Position numbers and translations under genes: made by a program | Notes under the pieces: generated by a model | The model's database searches: none | Seen by the model: the letters and a program-made list of their open reading frames with translations, nothing else | What the model was told of the DNA's origin: nothing | Source of the DNA: Beverwykella pulmonaria | Lineage: Eukaryota > Ascomycota > Dothideomycetes > Pleosporales > Melanommataceae | Length of the DNA stretch: 64,000 nt | NCBI GenBank assembly: GCA_001599595.1 | Contig: BCHH01000010.1 | Coordinates: 1,051,392-1,115,391 of the forward strand | Direction: 5' to 3' | Part shown: positions 22,266 through 33,724 of the stretch, one piece after another | How positions within the stretch are numbered: position 1 is the stretch's first letter | Layout: the number at the start of each line of letters is the position of its first letter

Positions 22266-24701
22266 TTAGAAAAAATGTGTGTGTGGCTTCGACAGCTCAT
22301 GTACTTCCATCTCCTGTGTATTGTGTTAGTTTAGTAACGGGTTTCCACCAGGAAGGTTGGACAAACCATCTTGAAAGTATTCAGTTCTTCCTTGATCTGC
22401 TGTGCGAGCATGGGCGTGAGCCGATTGCATGTAGATATCTCTCCGCGGCGGTCATAGTCAGAAGCCGAGTGTGCTTCGTGGCACACAATGCGGGGACTGA
22501 AGCTAATGTTCCTTGAACTTCCTTGTGTTGTGCCAGGGAGGCTTCTCGTGCTTGTATTCAAGAAGCGACCAGGTCTTCCGAAGTAATCGTCGCCCTGGAT
22601 GTGAACTTGCACCTGAGGGGCAGGATCGTTATTAGGAGTGCTAGGCGCGCTAGACTTGGGGGTGTCATTTGGATGTGGAATATCTGCGGATCGAACAGCG
22701 GGTGAGGATGAATCTGGGGCGGTGCCTCTGCCTGGAAAGGTGTCAGCTGAACTCGACAAGCATTTGCTTTGCCACTTACGTTTCAGTATACCCTTCTTGA
22801 TGGAGGAAAGCACCTCAGCACGCTCCCGATCTCCGCCAACAATACTCTTCCTTGTGAAGGACTTAGTTGTTGGGGCGGGTGAGCGGCCTGCATCGACAGT
22901 GGATCGCGCTGCGTCCAAAGAATTACGCTCCAGCTTTGGATAGCCCGTACCGCCACCGACTTGGTCGTGAGGATTCGCGTTGACATTGACCTTCTGCCGT
23001 TCTGCCTCGACGGTAACCATGGACACCTGGCCCACACTGGGCTGGGTAATGGGTCCATCCGCAGCTGGGACTCCAATCACGGACTTTGGTCGAAAGAGGC
23101 CCTTAATAGATCGAGAGCCCTTCTTCATGCCGTTGCCCATTTTCCGGAGCATGATGGAGGCAGAGGACGCTGTGGATGAGATGGACACATTGTCGGTGGA
23201 ACCCGAAAATCCGCCCTGGCCAGAGTAGATTCCAGCACCAATTCCTGCTGCCTCCTGCTTCGCAACAATAGCCGCCTGTTCTGCATCATTCTCGTCCTGA
23301 TATCGGTCCTTCCTCAGCCTTGCACGCTCCGCAGAAAGGCTGTTCTCGGCCGACGCTCGACGAAGCTCAGCGGCACTTCCGAAGGAGAAGGCTCGGCGCA
23401 GGCGTGATTTCATGCCTTTCTGTCCCTGAGTGTCATTCAACGCGGTAAGCTGTTGAACAGCTGGACTCGGCGCCGTCGCCGCCTTTGCTGGACTGAGAGG
23501 GCCGGAAGGCGATACGGGTTTGGACAAAGGAGAGGGAGCAATGCGTCTTGCTGGTTCAGGGACGCCCTTCGATGAGGCATTTGAAGGGCTTGCTGCAGAT
23601 GTGCGGAGGGGACTAGGTTCCTGTCGAGACTAGTTCAAAGAGTTAGCAGGTGGCCCTAGGTTCTATGCAAATATCAGCACTTACAGAGGGTCTGTTAGAC
23701 ACTCCAGACGATGCACTACCGGCACTGCCTTGTCTTTCGTGGCTTTGGCTCGAAGTAGGTCGGCTGGTTTGGCGGCTGGAGCTGGATGGTGGCCTCAATT
23801 CCTCGTTTTGGCGCTTTGCGGGGGCAATCATGGGGGCACTAGAGGCAGGAACAATAGGTGCTGCATTCGAAGCCATTGCATTGGCATCAAGTCCACTTAA
23901 GCTGCGTCTCCGGTATCGCTTCGAGGAGTCGAAGGAAGGTTCTCGAGGTAACTGCATGTCGTCCGCGCTGCTAGCCCGATTGTGGCCGGGCCTGGCAGGC
24001 GTTTTCAAATCTATGGCGCTCAATGACGGGGCTTTATTAAGTATGGCAGCTCCAGCAGTTGGGTATGCACCGATGGGAGGTGACTGTTGCGTTGGGGTTG
24101 GTGTAGACGAAGAAGTGGTACCACTATTGGACGAGTCGGTTCGCCGCGTGCCGCGTCGGTAACGATCTGGCGAAGGCTTCACGGGGGCTTCCGAAAGAGA
24201 GAACGATAGATCCGGAAGAGAGCTTGACAGGGTGATGATTGCTGGAGTTGAGGCTTCGGTGCCTGGCTTCCTTTGTTCAGAGCCTAGCGTGCTCTCATTC
24301 TTGGAGGCGAACTGGGTGCCCGCTAGCGAGGGACTGGAGGAGGCCGAGGTGGACACAGTTGAGTCGGAAGAAGACGACGGGTGTGTTGGGTGGCCTAGTC
24401 GCGTGGTGATCAAGGGTTGGGCTCCCTGCTGTAGCGAGTGCGCGTTAGGAGCCGATGTTGACTTGGTCTCCTGCCGCAGCTGTGGCGTGCTGGAGAAGGC
24501 ATACGGTGCTATCGGTGCAGAGGTGCCCCGGTATCCAGTCCCACTCGTCTGAGAGTTGTACATCTGGTTCCGCGGCATCTGGGAGGGTCGAGGTTGTGGG
24601 TGGGGAGGCTGGGCCGGCTGGTTCTGGAAGGCATCGGGGGAAGAATGTAGCATCGTAATGGATCCGGTGCTCTGAACGATGGGCGCGAGTACCTGGGCCA
24701 T
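22266..24701 (-). CDS. Bni4-like bud-neck/septum scaffold protein (putative)
   Basis: Four exons, 24701-23685, 23629-22780, 22731-22367 and 22313-22266, encode 759 residues. Most of the protein is Ser/Pro/Thr-rich and disordered. The C-terminus is conserved in character: NISFSPRI, then DYDRRGEISTCNRLTP, LAQQIKEELNTFKM and the final HTHFF. This resembles the end of yeast Bni4, which binds protein phosphatase 1 (Glc7) and targets chitin synthase III to the bud neck; the ISFS element could be the PP1-docking motif. The last exon codes for only 15 residues plus stop. The 48-nt and 55-nt introns have good splice ends. An in-frame upstream ATG at 24938 exists, but an intron-like TTTATAG site near 24796 suggests it lies in a spliced leader. 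The assignment rests on remembered C-terminal pattern only. Confidence 0.75.
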
Positions 24702-27700
24702 CGAGAACCTGTGCAGAGCGGTAGTGGGTGGTGCTCGATCGTGGTTGGGGTGGACGAAGTGTGCGTAGGAGGCGTCCAAGGCGAAAGGGGCAGAATCTAT
24801 AAAGCAGCACGGTGTTAGCAACCACGTCGTCGAAGCCAAGAGAATAGGACAAATTGGGTGGTGAGGTGATGGCTTCACCAGGGGCAGGGAAGGTAAATGT
24901 GGGTCAGGAGGGATTGAGGAAAGCGTTGTTGACGACATACCCCTTTCACAAGGCTGCGGCGGTCGGGCGCGCTATTAAGTGAGGGCTACCTTATAGAAAC
25001 AAAACAAAATAAAAACGGCCGTCTATTAAAACAGAGAATAGAACGCAAGAATGTGGACTTCAGAAGCACTGGAGAGGCTGTCTTGAATCGACGGAGCTGG
25101 CAGCGTGCACCAAGCCTCCCGAGCAGACAGTCAAGCCTGCATTGGACGCGCGATGGTTGTCAATGTCAACGGGAGAGACGCTGAGGACGACAGAGTACTC
25201 AAGAAGGGCAAGCAGAAAGGAACAGAATAGAGACGGAGGGAGAGGGCGGCGTGGGTGGAATGAAGAGCGCGCCAAAAGGTGGTTTGAGAGGCCTTCGGTC
25301 AGGAGTTGAGCAAAGTGGCCTAGCGCAACGCACGGGCCGCTACGGTTTCTGCCCGGGCCTTGTCTCTGTCTGTTACCGCGAGAGCGGGTGGGTAGGAAGC
25401 AAGTATTTTAGCGTGCGCGCCGCCTTGACGCACCCATATGTGGTACAGTTACACGCAGGGCATCAGTATTCAGCGGGGCTCTGTGGACGGTGTGTCTTCC
25501 GCTGGCCTCACCTGTGCTGCTGCGGCTGCCAGGTTTTCGGAGCGCTGTGCCGCTGCTTATGGTGGCCAGCGGGAGCACATTATCGCATCTGGACGATCAC
25601 TTACCCTGACTACTAATTGAGCAGCGCAGACGGGGGGGTACGGGTTACTGTATGCTTCCAGGTTAGCACTACGGATTCCTGCCAGATGACTGCTTTAAGA
25701 AACCGTCCTCCGCCGCTATTTAGTCGTGCCGCTCCTGCCTCTGGTAGGGCCATAAAACAGAAAGACTTTTGATATTGAGCGTGCAGTTCCCCACCACACT
25801 CGCAGCATCTATCCCAATATCCAAAGTCTCCCAGCCGCCGCAGCACCGACTCTCGTGCCTCTGCCTCGTTGCCATGCGGAGGGCACGATAAATGCATAGC
25901 AACAGGACACGGCAGCAGGTTCACGCTCGCTGTCACCGCCTAAGATTTTGGCCCATTCCGCGCGACGAGCTTCTGAGCAACGAGGATTCCGAGGTCCTCA
26001 AGGCGCAAACGACTGCTCGCCCGCATTCCGGGCGTCACAACATTCACCCACTCTACGGGTTCGCACAGCTATGCTCTCCTCTCCCCTTCACCTTATTGAA
26101 CTATAAGCTGAGGGCGGGCCGAGGGCATCTCAGAAAACATAGGTGTTTCTGTTTCAACGCGTTTGGTCCAGCGAATACGAAGCGTGGCCTGTTTCCACCT
26201 GATACGCGAAAGCTGAATTACGAATCCACACAACGAGCACACTGGCTGGCGGTTATGGGGCTGCTCCAGCCTGGTGGGGTTCATGCATGGCGGTCGCTGC
26301 GGCTGAGCGTTGTTTGCAGTTCTGCAGCCTCTGGTGGAATGTTCCCCAATAATGGCGATGGCGATGGCGAAGAGCGGTGGACAGGGCTTGCATGAGGAGT
26401 GATTCGACCGGGATCCCGCCGCAGCCGTGCAGCGATAAGGTCATGCTGGTGAAGCAACACCACACGGCGGTTTTCTGATACCCCGCCCTACGCAACCGTG
26501 CCTTGTTTAGCAGCGCGGCCAGTTCCTTTGGAGAGCCCCACGGCCTCGCTGGCTCTGTATGGAGTCGCTGCCCGCACCTCGAGCGGCGCCCGCGGGCCAT
26601 GGCGGGTGAGGCACCGGAATCGAATAAAGATCCCCGCGGCCCCCGGCCGGATCAAGATGCAGATGCGAGCCTCCCCTTGGCGAGCAGAGTTTGCCAAGTC
26701 CGGGGAAATAAGGCCAGCACGCAGGACAGGAGGGAGATGAGGACCGTTTTACGTCTCTTGAAGCGGGCAAGCATTCATTTCTCCGAGATTGCAAAGCAAC
26801 GCAACATCTGAACCACAGGGTCTGCATAACACATACAAAACGCGTCCATGGCAGACATTCTTATTCTGGCATCCCCGCTCTTTTCCTGCAGACGCGCCCC
26901 AAATGACGCGGGCCTGCTTTGAACATATCCAGCCAACCAGCGCCCGCCATGTCCGCAGATCGTACAAGGGGCTCCTAGACGATATCAAAATGTTTCGAGC
27001 CTCCAGATACGTCTGCTCGACAACACACCACCTCAGCAGTTGAGCCATCGCTCCGCCATCACTGCGCAGCATCTTCACCGCTGGGCGGGAGCTCTGCACC
27101 TCAACGCGCGCAGCCCGCCTCAACCTTTTTCACGTGCGCCACTAGCCAAGCAAATGGCGCTGAGCACGTCGTCTGTGATTGACTTTCCGCACACCAAGGT
27201 CGTGGAACAGCTCACGGGAGAGCCCCCCCGTCTTAAAGTTACCGCTAAAGTGGTCCCTCGCCGAGCTGCAGTGCTCAACCACTCCCGAGCCAGCAATGCG
27301 TCTTCGACGCTTCACGAGCATCAGGCCAATGACGCCTCCCGCTCCAGATCGCGCAGTCATCTCATCTACATCTGGCCGCTTGCCGTGTACCTGCTGTACT
27401 CGCGCTATACTTCTGTACGATGCACAAGGAAGCTCCACTCCACCACTAGCTCTACTTGCCAAACCAGGGTCTTCCAGCCGAGCAGCATCCGAATACCCAC
27501 TCACTGCCACTCTCCGATTCTCGCGATTACTCTGCTCGTGATGTCGGGCCCTCATCGGAGCATCATCTGCGCTTTGTGTGATGTTGCTCTCCTGAGTGAC
27601 ATAGGCCAACAATTTTCTTGCACCTCCTTTTTTATCGCTCTCCTGACCATCGACTGCGGAGAGCCGGTCGCTAGTTTCTTTCTTCTCTGCAGCTAAGACG

Positions 27701-27840
27701 TGTTGAAGAATCAGCAAGGATAAGTCGTTGACTACTTCTGCTGCCTCAGCGAACCACCAACGCCAATTCCGCTCGAGTGACGCGTCCGCCACACCACCAC
27801 CACGTTGCGACGGCATCGCGACCCGTTTGCCTGCTTCAAT
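24702..27840. other. GC-rich gene-poor region
   Basis: About 3 kb upstream of the Bni4-like gene with no convincing protein. Overlapping open frames on both strands (for example 27040-27696 plus and 27142-27816 minus) lack motifs and are rich in Arg, Ser and Ala, as chance frames in GC-rich DNA are. The first few hundred bases should include the Bni4-like promoter and spliced leader. Confidence 0.5.
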
Positions 27841-30548
27841 ACGGTAACGAAACCCTCGCTCTACTGTAATTTTCCTCTACAGGTAAGTCGAGGCAGAGGG
27901 CAAGAGGATTCACTTTTCTCAACGTAGACCTGCTCTATCTTCCAGCAGGCCTTTTACAGACTCCCCAAGATCCGTCTCGTGTACCCCTGTTACTTTCCTC
28001 GAAAGCTTGAAAGTGGGTACATGCAGTACAGTAGTTCAATTTTCAAATTAATCCGGACCATTCCTCCTTCACCACCACCACCTGTTAAACGCAAGCCACG
28101 AACCACTATATCCAAGACGTAAAGACAATCGCGAATCACCTTGGTTCAAAACCGCCACTTTGATTGCAATCCGCTGTTTAGTCGCTTCAAGATGCGTCCA
28201 GATCTCATCTCGATTTTTGACAACACTTGCTACCCTTGTAGCGACAGTTATTTCGAAACATCTGTGATTGTCGTGTCCTAGGATAACTGGTTCGCCAAGG
28301 CTTTTACTGGTAAGTTCCGGCCGTCTCTAGTTACCTCAAGAGCTGGCAAAGCCCGCGCGTTTCAGAACTTCTGTGGCGCTTATGTCCCACGTCATACAGA
28401 TCTCTGATTGAATGATCGACTTTTGCCGCGAGCCTGCTCGATCTCGGAGCTCAGCTACCAGAGTCTCGGGACTGCTGGCGTGACTTGGGCCTTCGTCAAC
28501 ACAAACCACCAATCTCACTGCGGTTACTACTCTTCAACTACTTCATCCGCGCACGTATCAAATTGTACCAAATTGGCGGGCTGTCTTCTTCTCGCTCTTT
28601 GAAACAAACATGAGCAAGTATAACTCTTCGACGGAGATTTTAGTGAGATTGGAACACCAGCGTTGAAATTCTATCAATCGCAACCCTTTGCCACAGATGA
28701 AATTTCACACCGCCTCAGACGCTATGCAGTTATTCTTACCCAACGCTGTTGCACAACTTTTGAAAGGTGTATGCAATTGCCTGGGGCGTTGATACGTGTC
28801 GCTGTTGTGTTTCTTCTCTCGTCCAATCTCTGGGCTGTGGTTCCTCAACACATTCACTGGGTATTGTTGTCTCCTCTGACGCATGCCATCGCACACTTGC
28901 CATCATTGGATTATAGCCGTGCTGTCACTCCCTTGTGGCTTGATCTTGTCCTGAGACATCGACGCAGTCCCACTTCGCACTTTCCGGCTGTTCAACGGTT
29001 CTCCGCCGCCCAATTGAACGTTGAATTCACATTTTTGCACGAGGTTTCTAAACTGTTTACTAATATGCTTAGACAGCTCCAGTTTCAGCCGTTGCTATTT
29101 TACTAATTATGGGTGTAGGGTTAGGGTGCCCAGATGATCGACACATCAAGGCACGAGAAACTGCAGCTTCATACATCCCTGTTTGTGTTCCACCATCTGA
29201 GATTAACATTTCATCTTTACCTTCCCTTCTGCCCTATTTTGCGTCCTCACTCTATTTGGGATACGATGTATCTCTTCACTTACTTGACGATGAGTTGGGC
29301 TTTAGGCACCGAGACTGGCTTGGTTGGTCTCCGAATTCCACTTTTCCCTTTGGGTTCTTCAAGGGTATGACATGAGCGATGAGGGGCTGCACCGTGAGTG
29401 AACGCCCCCGCTCTTGTCCGCATTGCGTACAATCTAGGTTTGTGTCAGCATTCCAATGTCTTTGTCATATACCTTGTCCTTTTTCTCGTTTTCGTTCTTG
29501 TACATATATTACCTCATTCTATGATGGCCCTGTTTGCCAATGGGCCTTTGTTAGGTAACACATCACGTGTACTCCTCTTATTGATAGCTTCTGAATTTTT
29601 TCATCTAAGGAAATTTATATTCAGATGAGGAGTTGCACTTAGGTTCAACGAACATGCAATCTCAGTGCTCAGTTACTTTGGATTTCACAAATGGCCCGTT
29701 ACGGTCCAGTGAAGATCTGTGTTCATTTCATCTCTGTTCCATTTGGAAAGTATCTCTGATTGGACTAATACAATGTTTATCAAAATACAGCCATCCGAAT
29801 TCTGGTAATAGTATGTAGAATAATCAATCTCTCGACTTATGTCACACAATATCTGAGCAGACACGTTCCTCCCTTTCCAACGGGATTGAAGAACAAAAAC
29901 CATGCCATCACTTCCTTCCTTCCTAAGAGCGTAACTGACAAAGCTGATGAGGGAGGTAGTAGTTTTATGCGCATTCAGCCTTCATTTTCCTGACTTGAAT
30001 ACAATATAGCGAACACTGCAATTCAGTATGCCGATTGCATCCCTTACACAAACTCGGGGTACTCCGATAACCAATACACTAGCTGGATATCCACAATGTG
30101 GCTTATTATATGTAGGACAAGAATTCTAATCTAAAGGAAAAAAACCGGGAGTACTTCGCACGAGCAGTCATTCATCCAATTTCCTCGTCTCGACCTAACC
30201 CCCCACCGTCCATCCGACATCGTCATAGGCCAGCATATAGACTGCAGAAGGGGAACACTTTCATATAAGATGAAGCACAGTAAGGGACGGTAAAAGCTAC
30301 GGAGATGATATTCATGCTAAGCCAGACCTCTTGATAACCTCGAGGAACGGCAGGAACCAAATGGAGGGTCAACGCAGATCAACAGACTCGATAGACTAGA
30401 AAAATGAGAAGTGCCTATTAATTACTCTCCACCACAAAAAAGGAATTGCAGATCGTACTATGGTATCGCGCTCAGATAGACCGACAGGAAGGAATGTCCC
30501 AGAACCTATTGCGCCGAACCCAACAAAGCGACAGAAATGACCCGATCA
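27841..30548. other. Gene-poor region with plus-strand splice-like signals
   Basis: Pyrimidine-rich on the plus strand. It contains a strong acceptor (TTTTCCTCTACAG) joined directly to a strong donor (GTAAGTC) at 27882/27883, another donor GTAAGTTCC near 28310, and a 29-codon frame at 28192-28281. No protein longer than about 150 residues makes sense. It could be a spliced non-coding RNA, a long leader, or nothing. The next downstream plus-strand gene is over 3 kb away, past two minus-strand genes, so a leader for that gene is unlikely. Confidence 0.4.
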
Positions 30549-31775
30549 TCAAGCTGGTCCCAGAGCATCCACCTTCTGATACAGCTCCTTCGGGTCACTG
30601 AACACATACCACACGCTATTCGGCACGTCCTTGAACGCGTTCTCGAACCGCTCGGCGCTGTTCTTCTTCCCCTCGTCCATCTCCGACACGCCAGTTACCT
30701 TGCGGATGTAAATCGCGCCGATCCATTTCGGATACCTGCGGTAGATCTCGCCGTACGCCTCAGGATCGGACTGCGTGCTGTCCCCGATACAGACGAATTT
30801 GCGCTTCGGGAACCATTTTTGCACCTTCTCTATGCGATCGACTTTGTATCCTTCGGTGCCTTGGGTGAGGTTTGCGAGGAAGCCCGAGAGGTTCATCCAG
30901 GAGGCTTCGCGCAGGATGAGGGTTCCGGGGGGGTAGTACGTCTCGCGGAATGCGCGGAGGAAGGGGTAGAGGTTATAGGGCGAAGCCGACAAGTACCAAA
31001 AGGGCGGGTTGTCCAGTTTCTGGGACATGTGTCTGTAGAACTCGGGCATGCCGGCGATGGCCTCTGGTTCTTCGGCGAAGGTGGTCTTGAGGATGCCAAG
31101 GGGAGATGAGGTCAGGGTCTTCTTGATGGTGTCGTCGATGTCGCTGATGACTGCCCAGCCTTTAGGGCCGGCGAAGATGGTGTTGAGGGGGGTCGCGTCC
31201 GCGTTGATGGCTTTGGTTGTGATGACTTGGCCGTCTTTCATGTCATGGCCTGGGATCGCAAGCTCGTCCGATGATATGCCGTTGCGGCCGCTGGGTCCTA
31301 GCTTGGCGTTCACACCCTGGAGATCGATCGTGACGGCGTGAGCAGGGAGAATACCGTCCAGTAATGGCTGCACCCTCTTCGCGATGGTGTCCTTGGCTTT
31401 CTCGTCGTCGGCCATACCAAGCTTGTCGCTTATCCAAGCTACGATTTCGCCTAGATCCTTGCCACTGTTTTTGACGAAGTAGGCAGCCACGTACTCAGCC
31501 TTCCACCTCCCCAGACGGTTCTGGAAAGCCGTGTTGTCGAGCAGCCATACCAAGTCTTTCTCTGGATCCACTGGGGCGCCGAAAGGATTCCGCGACCCAA
31601 GGTAGGAGGAGAGGGAGTCCTTGAGGTTGTAGGACTTAAATCGGTTTACAAGGGCAGGCATGTCGGCTTCGAATTCGTGGAATTTCCCGCTTTCTCGAGT
31701 GATGCGATCTTGTTCAGTTTCCTCGAAGCGCTGTCTGGCACGGCCAGCCATGGCGTCCGCGGGTTCGTGGGCCAT
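30549..31775 (-). CDS. APP1: App1-type Mg2+-dependent phosphatidate phosphatase
   Basis: A single exon of 408 residues. The haloacid-dehalogenase nucleophile motif DIDDT is at residues 212-216 (VISDIDDTIKKT). It is followed by the SASPYNLYPFLR segment, the RKFVCIGDSTQSDPEAY stretch with the acidic metal-binding residues, and an AIYIRKVTG element, all typical of the App1 phosphatase catalytic domain. The family dephosphorylates phosphatidic acid to diacylglycerol and in yeast acts at actin patches during endocytosis. This protein is shorter than yeast App1 (587 residues) and lacks its Pro-rich SH3-binding tail. Residues 1-200 look like the App1 N-terminal region. The start gives MAHEPADAMAG; a second ATG eight codons in is possible. 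Confidence 0.88.
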   Translation of the reverse strand: MAHEPADAMAGRARQRFEETEQDRITRESGKFHEFEADMPALVNRFKSYNLKDSLSSYLGSRNPFGAPVDPEKDLVWLLDNTAFQNRLGRWKAEYVAAYFVKNSGKDLGEIVAWISDKLGMADDEKAKDTIAKRVQPLLDGILPAHAVTIDLQGVNAKLGPSGRNGISSDELAIPGHDMKDGQVITTKAINADATPLNTIFAGPKGWAVISDIDDTIKKTLTSSPLGILKTTFAEEPEAIAGMPEFYRHMSQKLDNPPFWYLSASPYNLYPFLRAFRETYYPPGTLILREASWMNLSGFLANLTQGTEGYKVDRIEKVQKWFPKRKFVCIGDSTQSDPEAYGEIYRRYPKWIGAIYIRKVTGVSEMDEGKKNSAERFENAFKDVPNSVWYVFSDPKELYQKVDALGPA

Positions 31776-32288
31776 TTTTGAAGGTTCTGTGAAGTGCAGG
31801 TCGTGATGGGTGTCTGAGGTTGGTGTGGGCGGAGGTGTAGGTCAGAAGGCGCGTGTTTTGCACGAGAACTGCGAGAGCCTGGCAGGCGGCACTGTGCCTA
31901 TATAGCGGAACTCGAAACACAGCCTCGAGACGCGACGCACGAGATCCGTCATTGTCGCTTCCAATGCTTCCAGAATGTCACAGGAGTGTGACGTCTGACA
32001 AGCCGAGTGGCGCTGTGGGGGTGATCCCATCTTGGCAGATGGGCGGACCAACCACGCGATGCCGTCTCAGAAACAGGGTTTGGGTGTCGTACAGTAAAAC
32101 AAAACCCTGGCCAAGCACTGTGTTGGAACCTCTGAGGGATTGCTGCAAAAATCAGACCATGATACAGAGCCAGCACGTTTTGGGCCTAGCTATGAGGACT
32201 GCGTGGGTTGCCAAAAGAAATGCGAGATCGGGTATCTTTAGAAATAAAACTCCGGGGACGGATGCTGAGATGCACATCCTACAGCCAA
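31776..32288. other. Intergenic, no gene seen
   Basis: Promoter side of the App1 gene and 3' side of the Swc5 gene. Nothing else is recognised. Confidence 0.5.
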
Positions 32289-33433
32289 TCAGGCAGTAGC
32301 CGTGGTCTTCAGGCGTTTCCGCTCTTCCTCCTGTTTCGCCTCCACCCCGGCCAAAAACTGCATCCTTCCCAGATATGCCTCCTTGGTCTTCCCATGTACG
32401 TCGAGCTCTTCCGCGATGCCTTCTTGATGCACGAACCCGGTCCAATCCAGCCGAGACTTGTCGACGACGTTGAGCTTCTGTGCCTTCTCGACCCGCGGTG
32501 CTTTCGATGGCTCTGGCGCGAGCAGCGCTGTCTGGCTAGCTTGGGCCGCGGTGTTCTTGCGCGGCCATGTGAGTTGGTATTCCGAGGGAAGCCCGCGCAC
32601 GAAGCCTGTCGGGTTGGCATCGAAGCGGGAGGGGCGGCGCAGCGGCCGGTGCACCCTAGGATGGGCAGACGCAGCAGGCTCTGGCTTATCCTCTGTGTCG
32701 CCAGCTGCTTGTGGTACGGCCTCAGCGGTTCTCCAGCCGTCTGAGATATATTTGTCGAGGAAAGATCGGGGTATCTGCTTCTCTTCTGTTGTGCGTTGGC
32801 CGGCGAATGTGTAGATCTTCTCGACCGTAACCAGGTCTGGTTCTTCATCGAGTACTAGACTCGCCTCGACACTTGTAGCAGCGTGCTTTCCATTGGCGGC
32901 ATTTGGTTCTTTCAACTCGGTCGTGGAGGAGGTGTACAAGGGCTTCAGGGGCTCAGCAGTCAGTTGTGCCCAAAGCGCATCCACATCGACGGTAGCTCCC
33001 TCGGTCCTCGCGAGCGGTCTTCGCTCTTTCAGCCTGCAAAATGAACTGTCAGCACTTCGTCTTTGAGAATAGACTCCTGTGAGACATACTCGACCCTCCT
33101 CTGAGCTCTCGTTTTGACTAGTCCGCCCGCCCCGCCCTCGTCGTCCGAGAGGAGTAGATCATCGTCGTCTCCTGCATGGCCACCTTCCCGCTTCTTTGCT
33201 TTGCGCTTCCGTGCTGCCTCTATCGTTGCCTCATCTCCAGAATCGAAACCATCGGGTGTGGGCGCTTTCCGCTTGCGCTTCTGCCGGGTACGCTTCGTGG
33301 GCGCCTCGTCTTCGGAGGAGGAGCTGGGAGAGTCATCGGCGGGAGCAGCGGTCGGGTTGAAGTCTTCGTCGGAAGACTCGCGGTACTCATCCTCGGCATC
33401 GAGGAGGTCTTCAGCTGGATCGATGGGTGCCAT
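32289..33433 (-). CDS. SWC5: SWR1-complex subunit Swc5 (BCNT family)
   Basis: Two exons, 33433-33090 and 33033-32289, around a 56-nt intron encode 362 residues. The N-terminus is highly acidic and Ser-rich (AEDEYRESSDEDFNP), followed by Lys/Arg-rich stretches, as in Swc5, which binds histones H2A-H2B. The last 65 residues match the BCNT-C domain: KLNVVDKSRLDWTGFV, then QEGIAEELDVHGKTKEAYLG and the final QEEERKR. Swc5 is needed for Swr1-catalysed exchange of H2A for H2A.Z at promoters. The ATG at 33433 is chosen because the acidic domain starts there. It is divergent from the plus-strand membrane-protein gene with 291 nt between start codons. Confidence 0.93.
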
Positions 33434-33724
33434 TGCAACTGCCCTGGCACATCGAACGAGGTGGTGGTTGATGTTAGACGGAGCTGGTGGCTCGAAAAGA
33501 TGCACAAGCCGCGGCCGAGCATGCAGATCATCGCACTTGAGCGAAAGAGGCTAGCGCAATATGTGGGCTTGGCACTATGATGAAGTGACGTGGGCGGGGA
33601 AGGAAGGCGCGTCCGATATCAAAACAATACAAACAGACACGGCGCAAGACTTGTTCACTCAACACCCACACCTCGCACCATGCCCATTCTCCTTGACTAC
33701 TAGTCATCCTATTTCACGTCAAAA

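Noticed and set aside
23650..24552. Open frames opposite the Bni4-like gene
   Set aside because: Explained by low-complexity Ser/Pro codons read on the other strand.
27040..27816. Overlapping 218- and 224-codon frames on opposite strands
   Set aside because: Composition follows GC-rich DNA, no motif or splice logic, and both strands open at once.
29116..29127. TAGGGTTAGGGT resembles telomeric repeat
   Set aside because: Only two units; too short for an interstitial telomere and likely chance.
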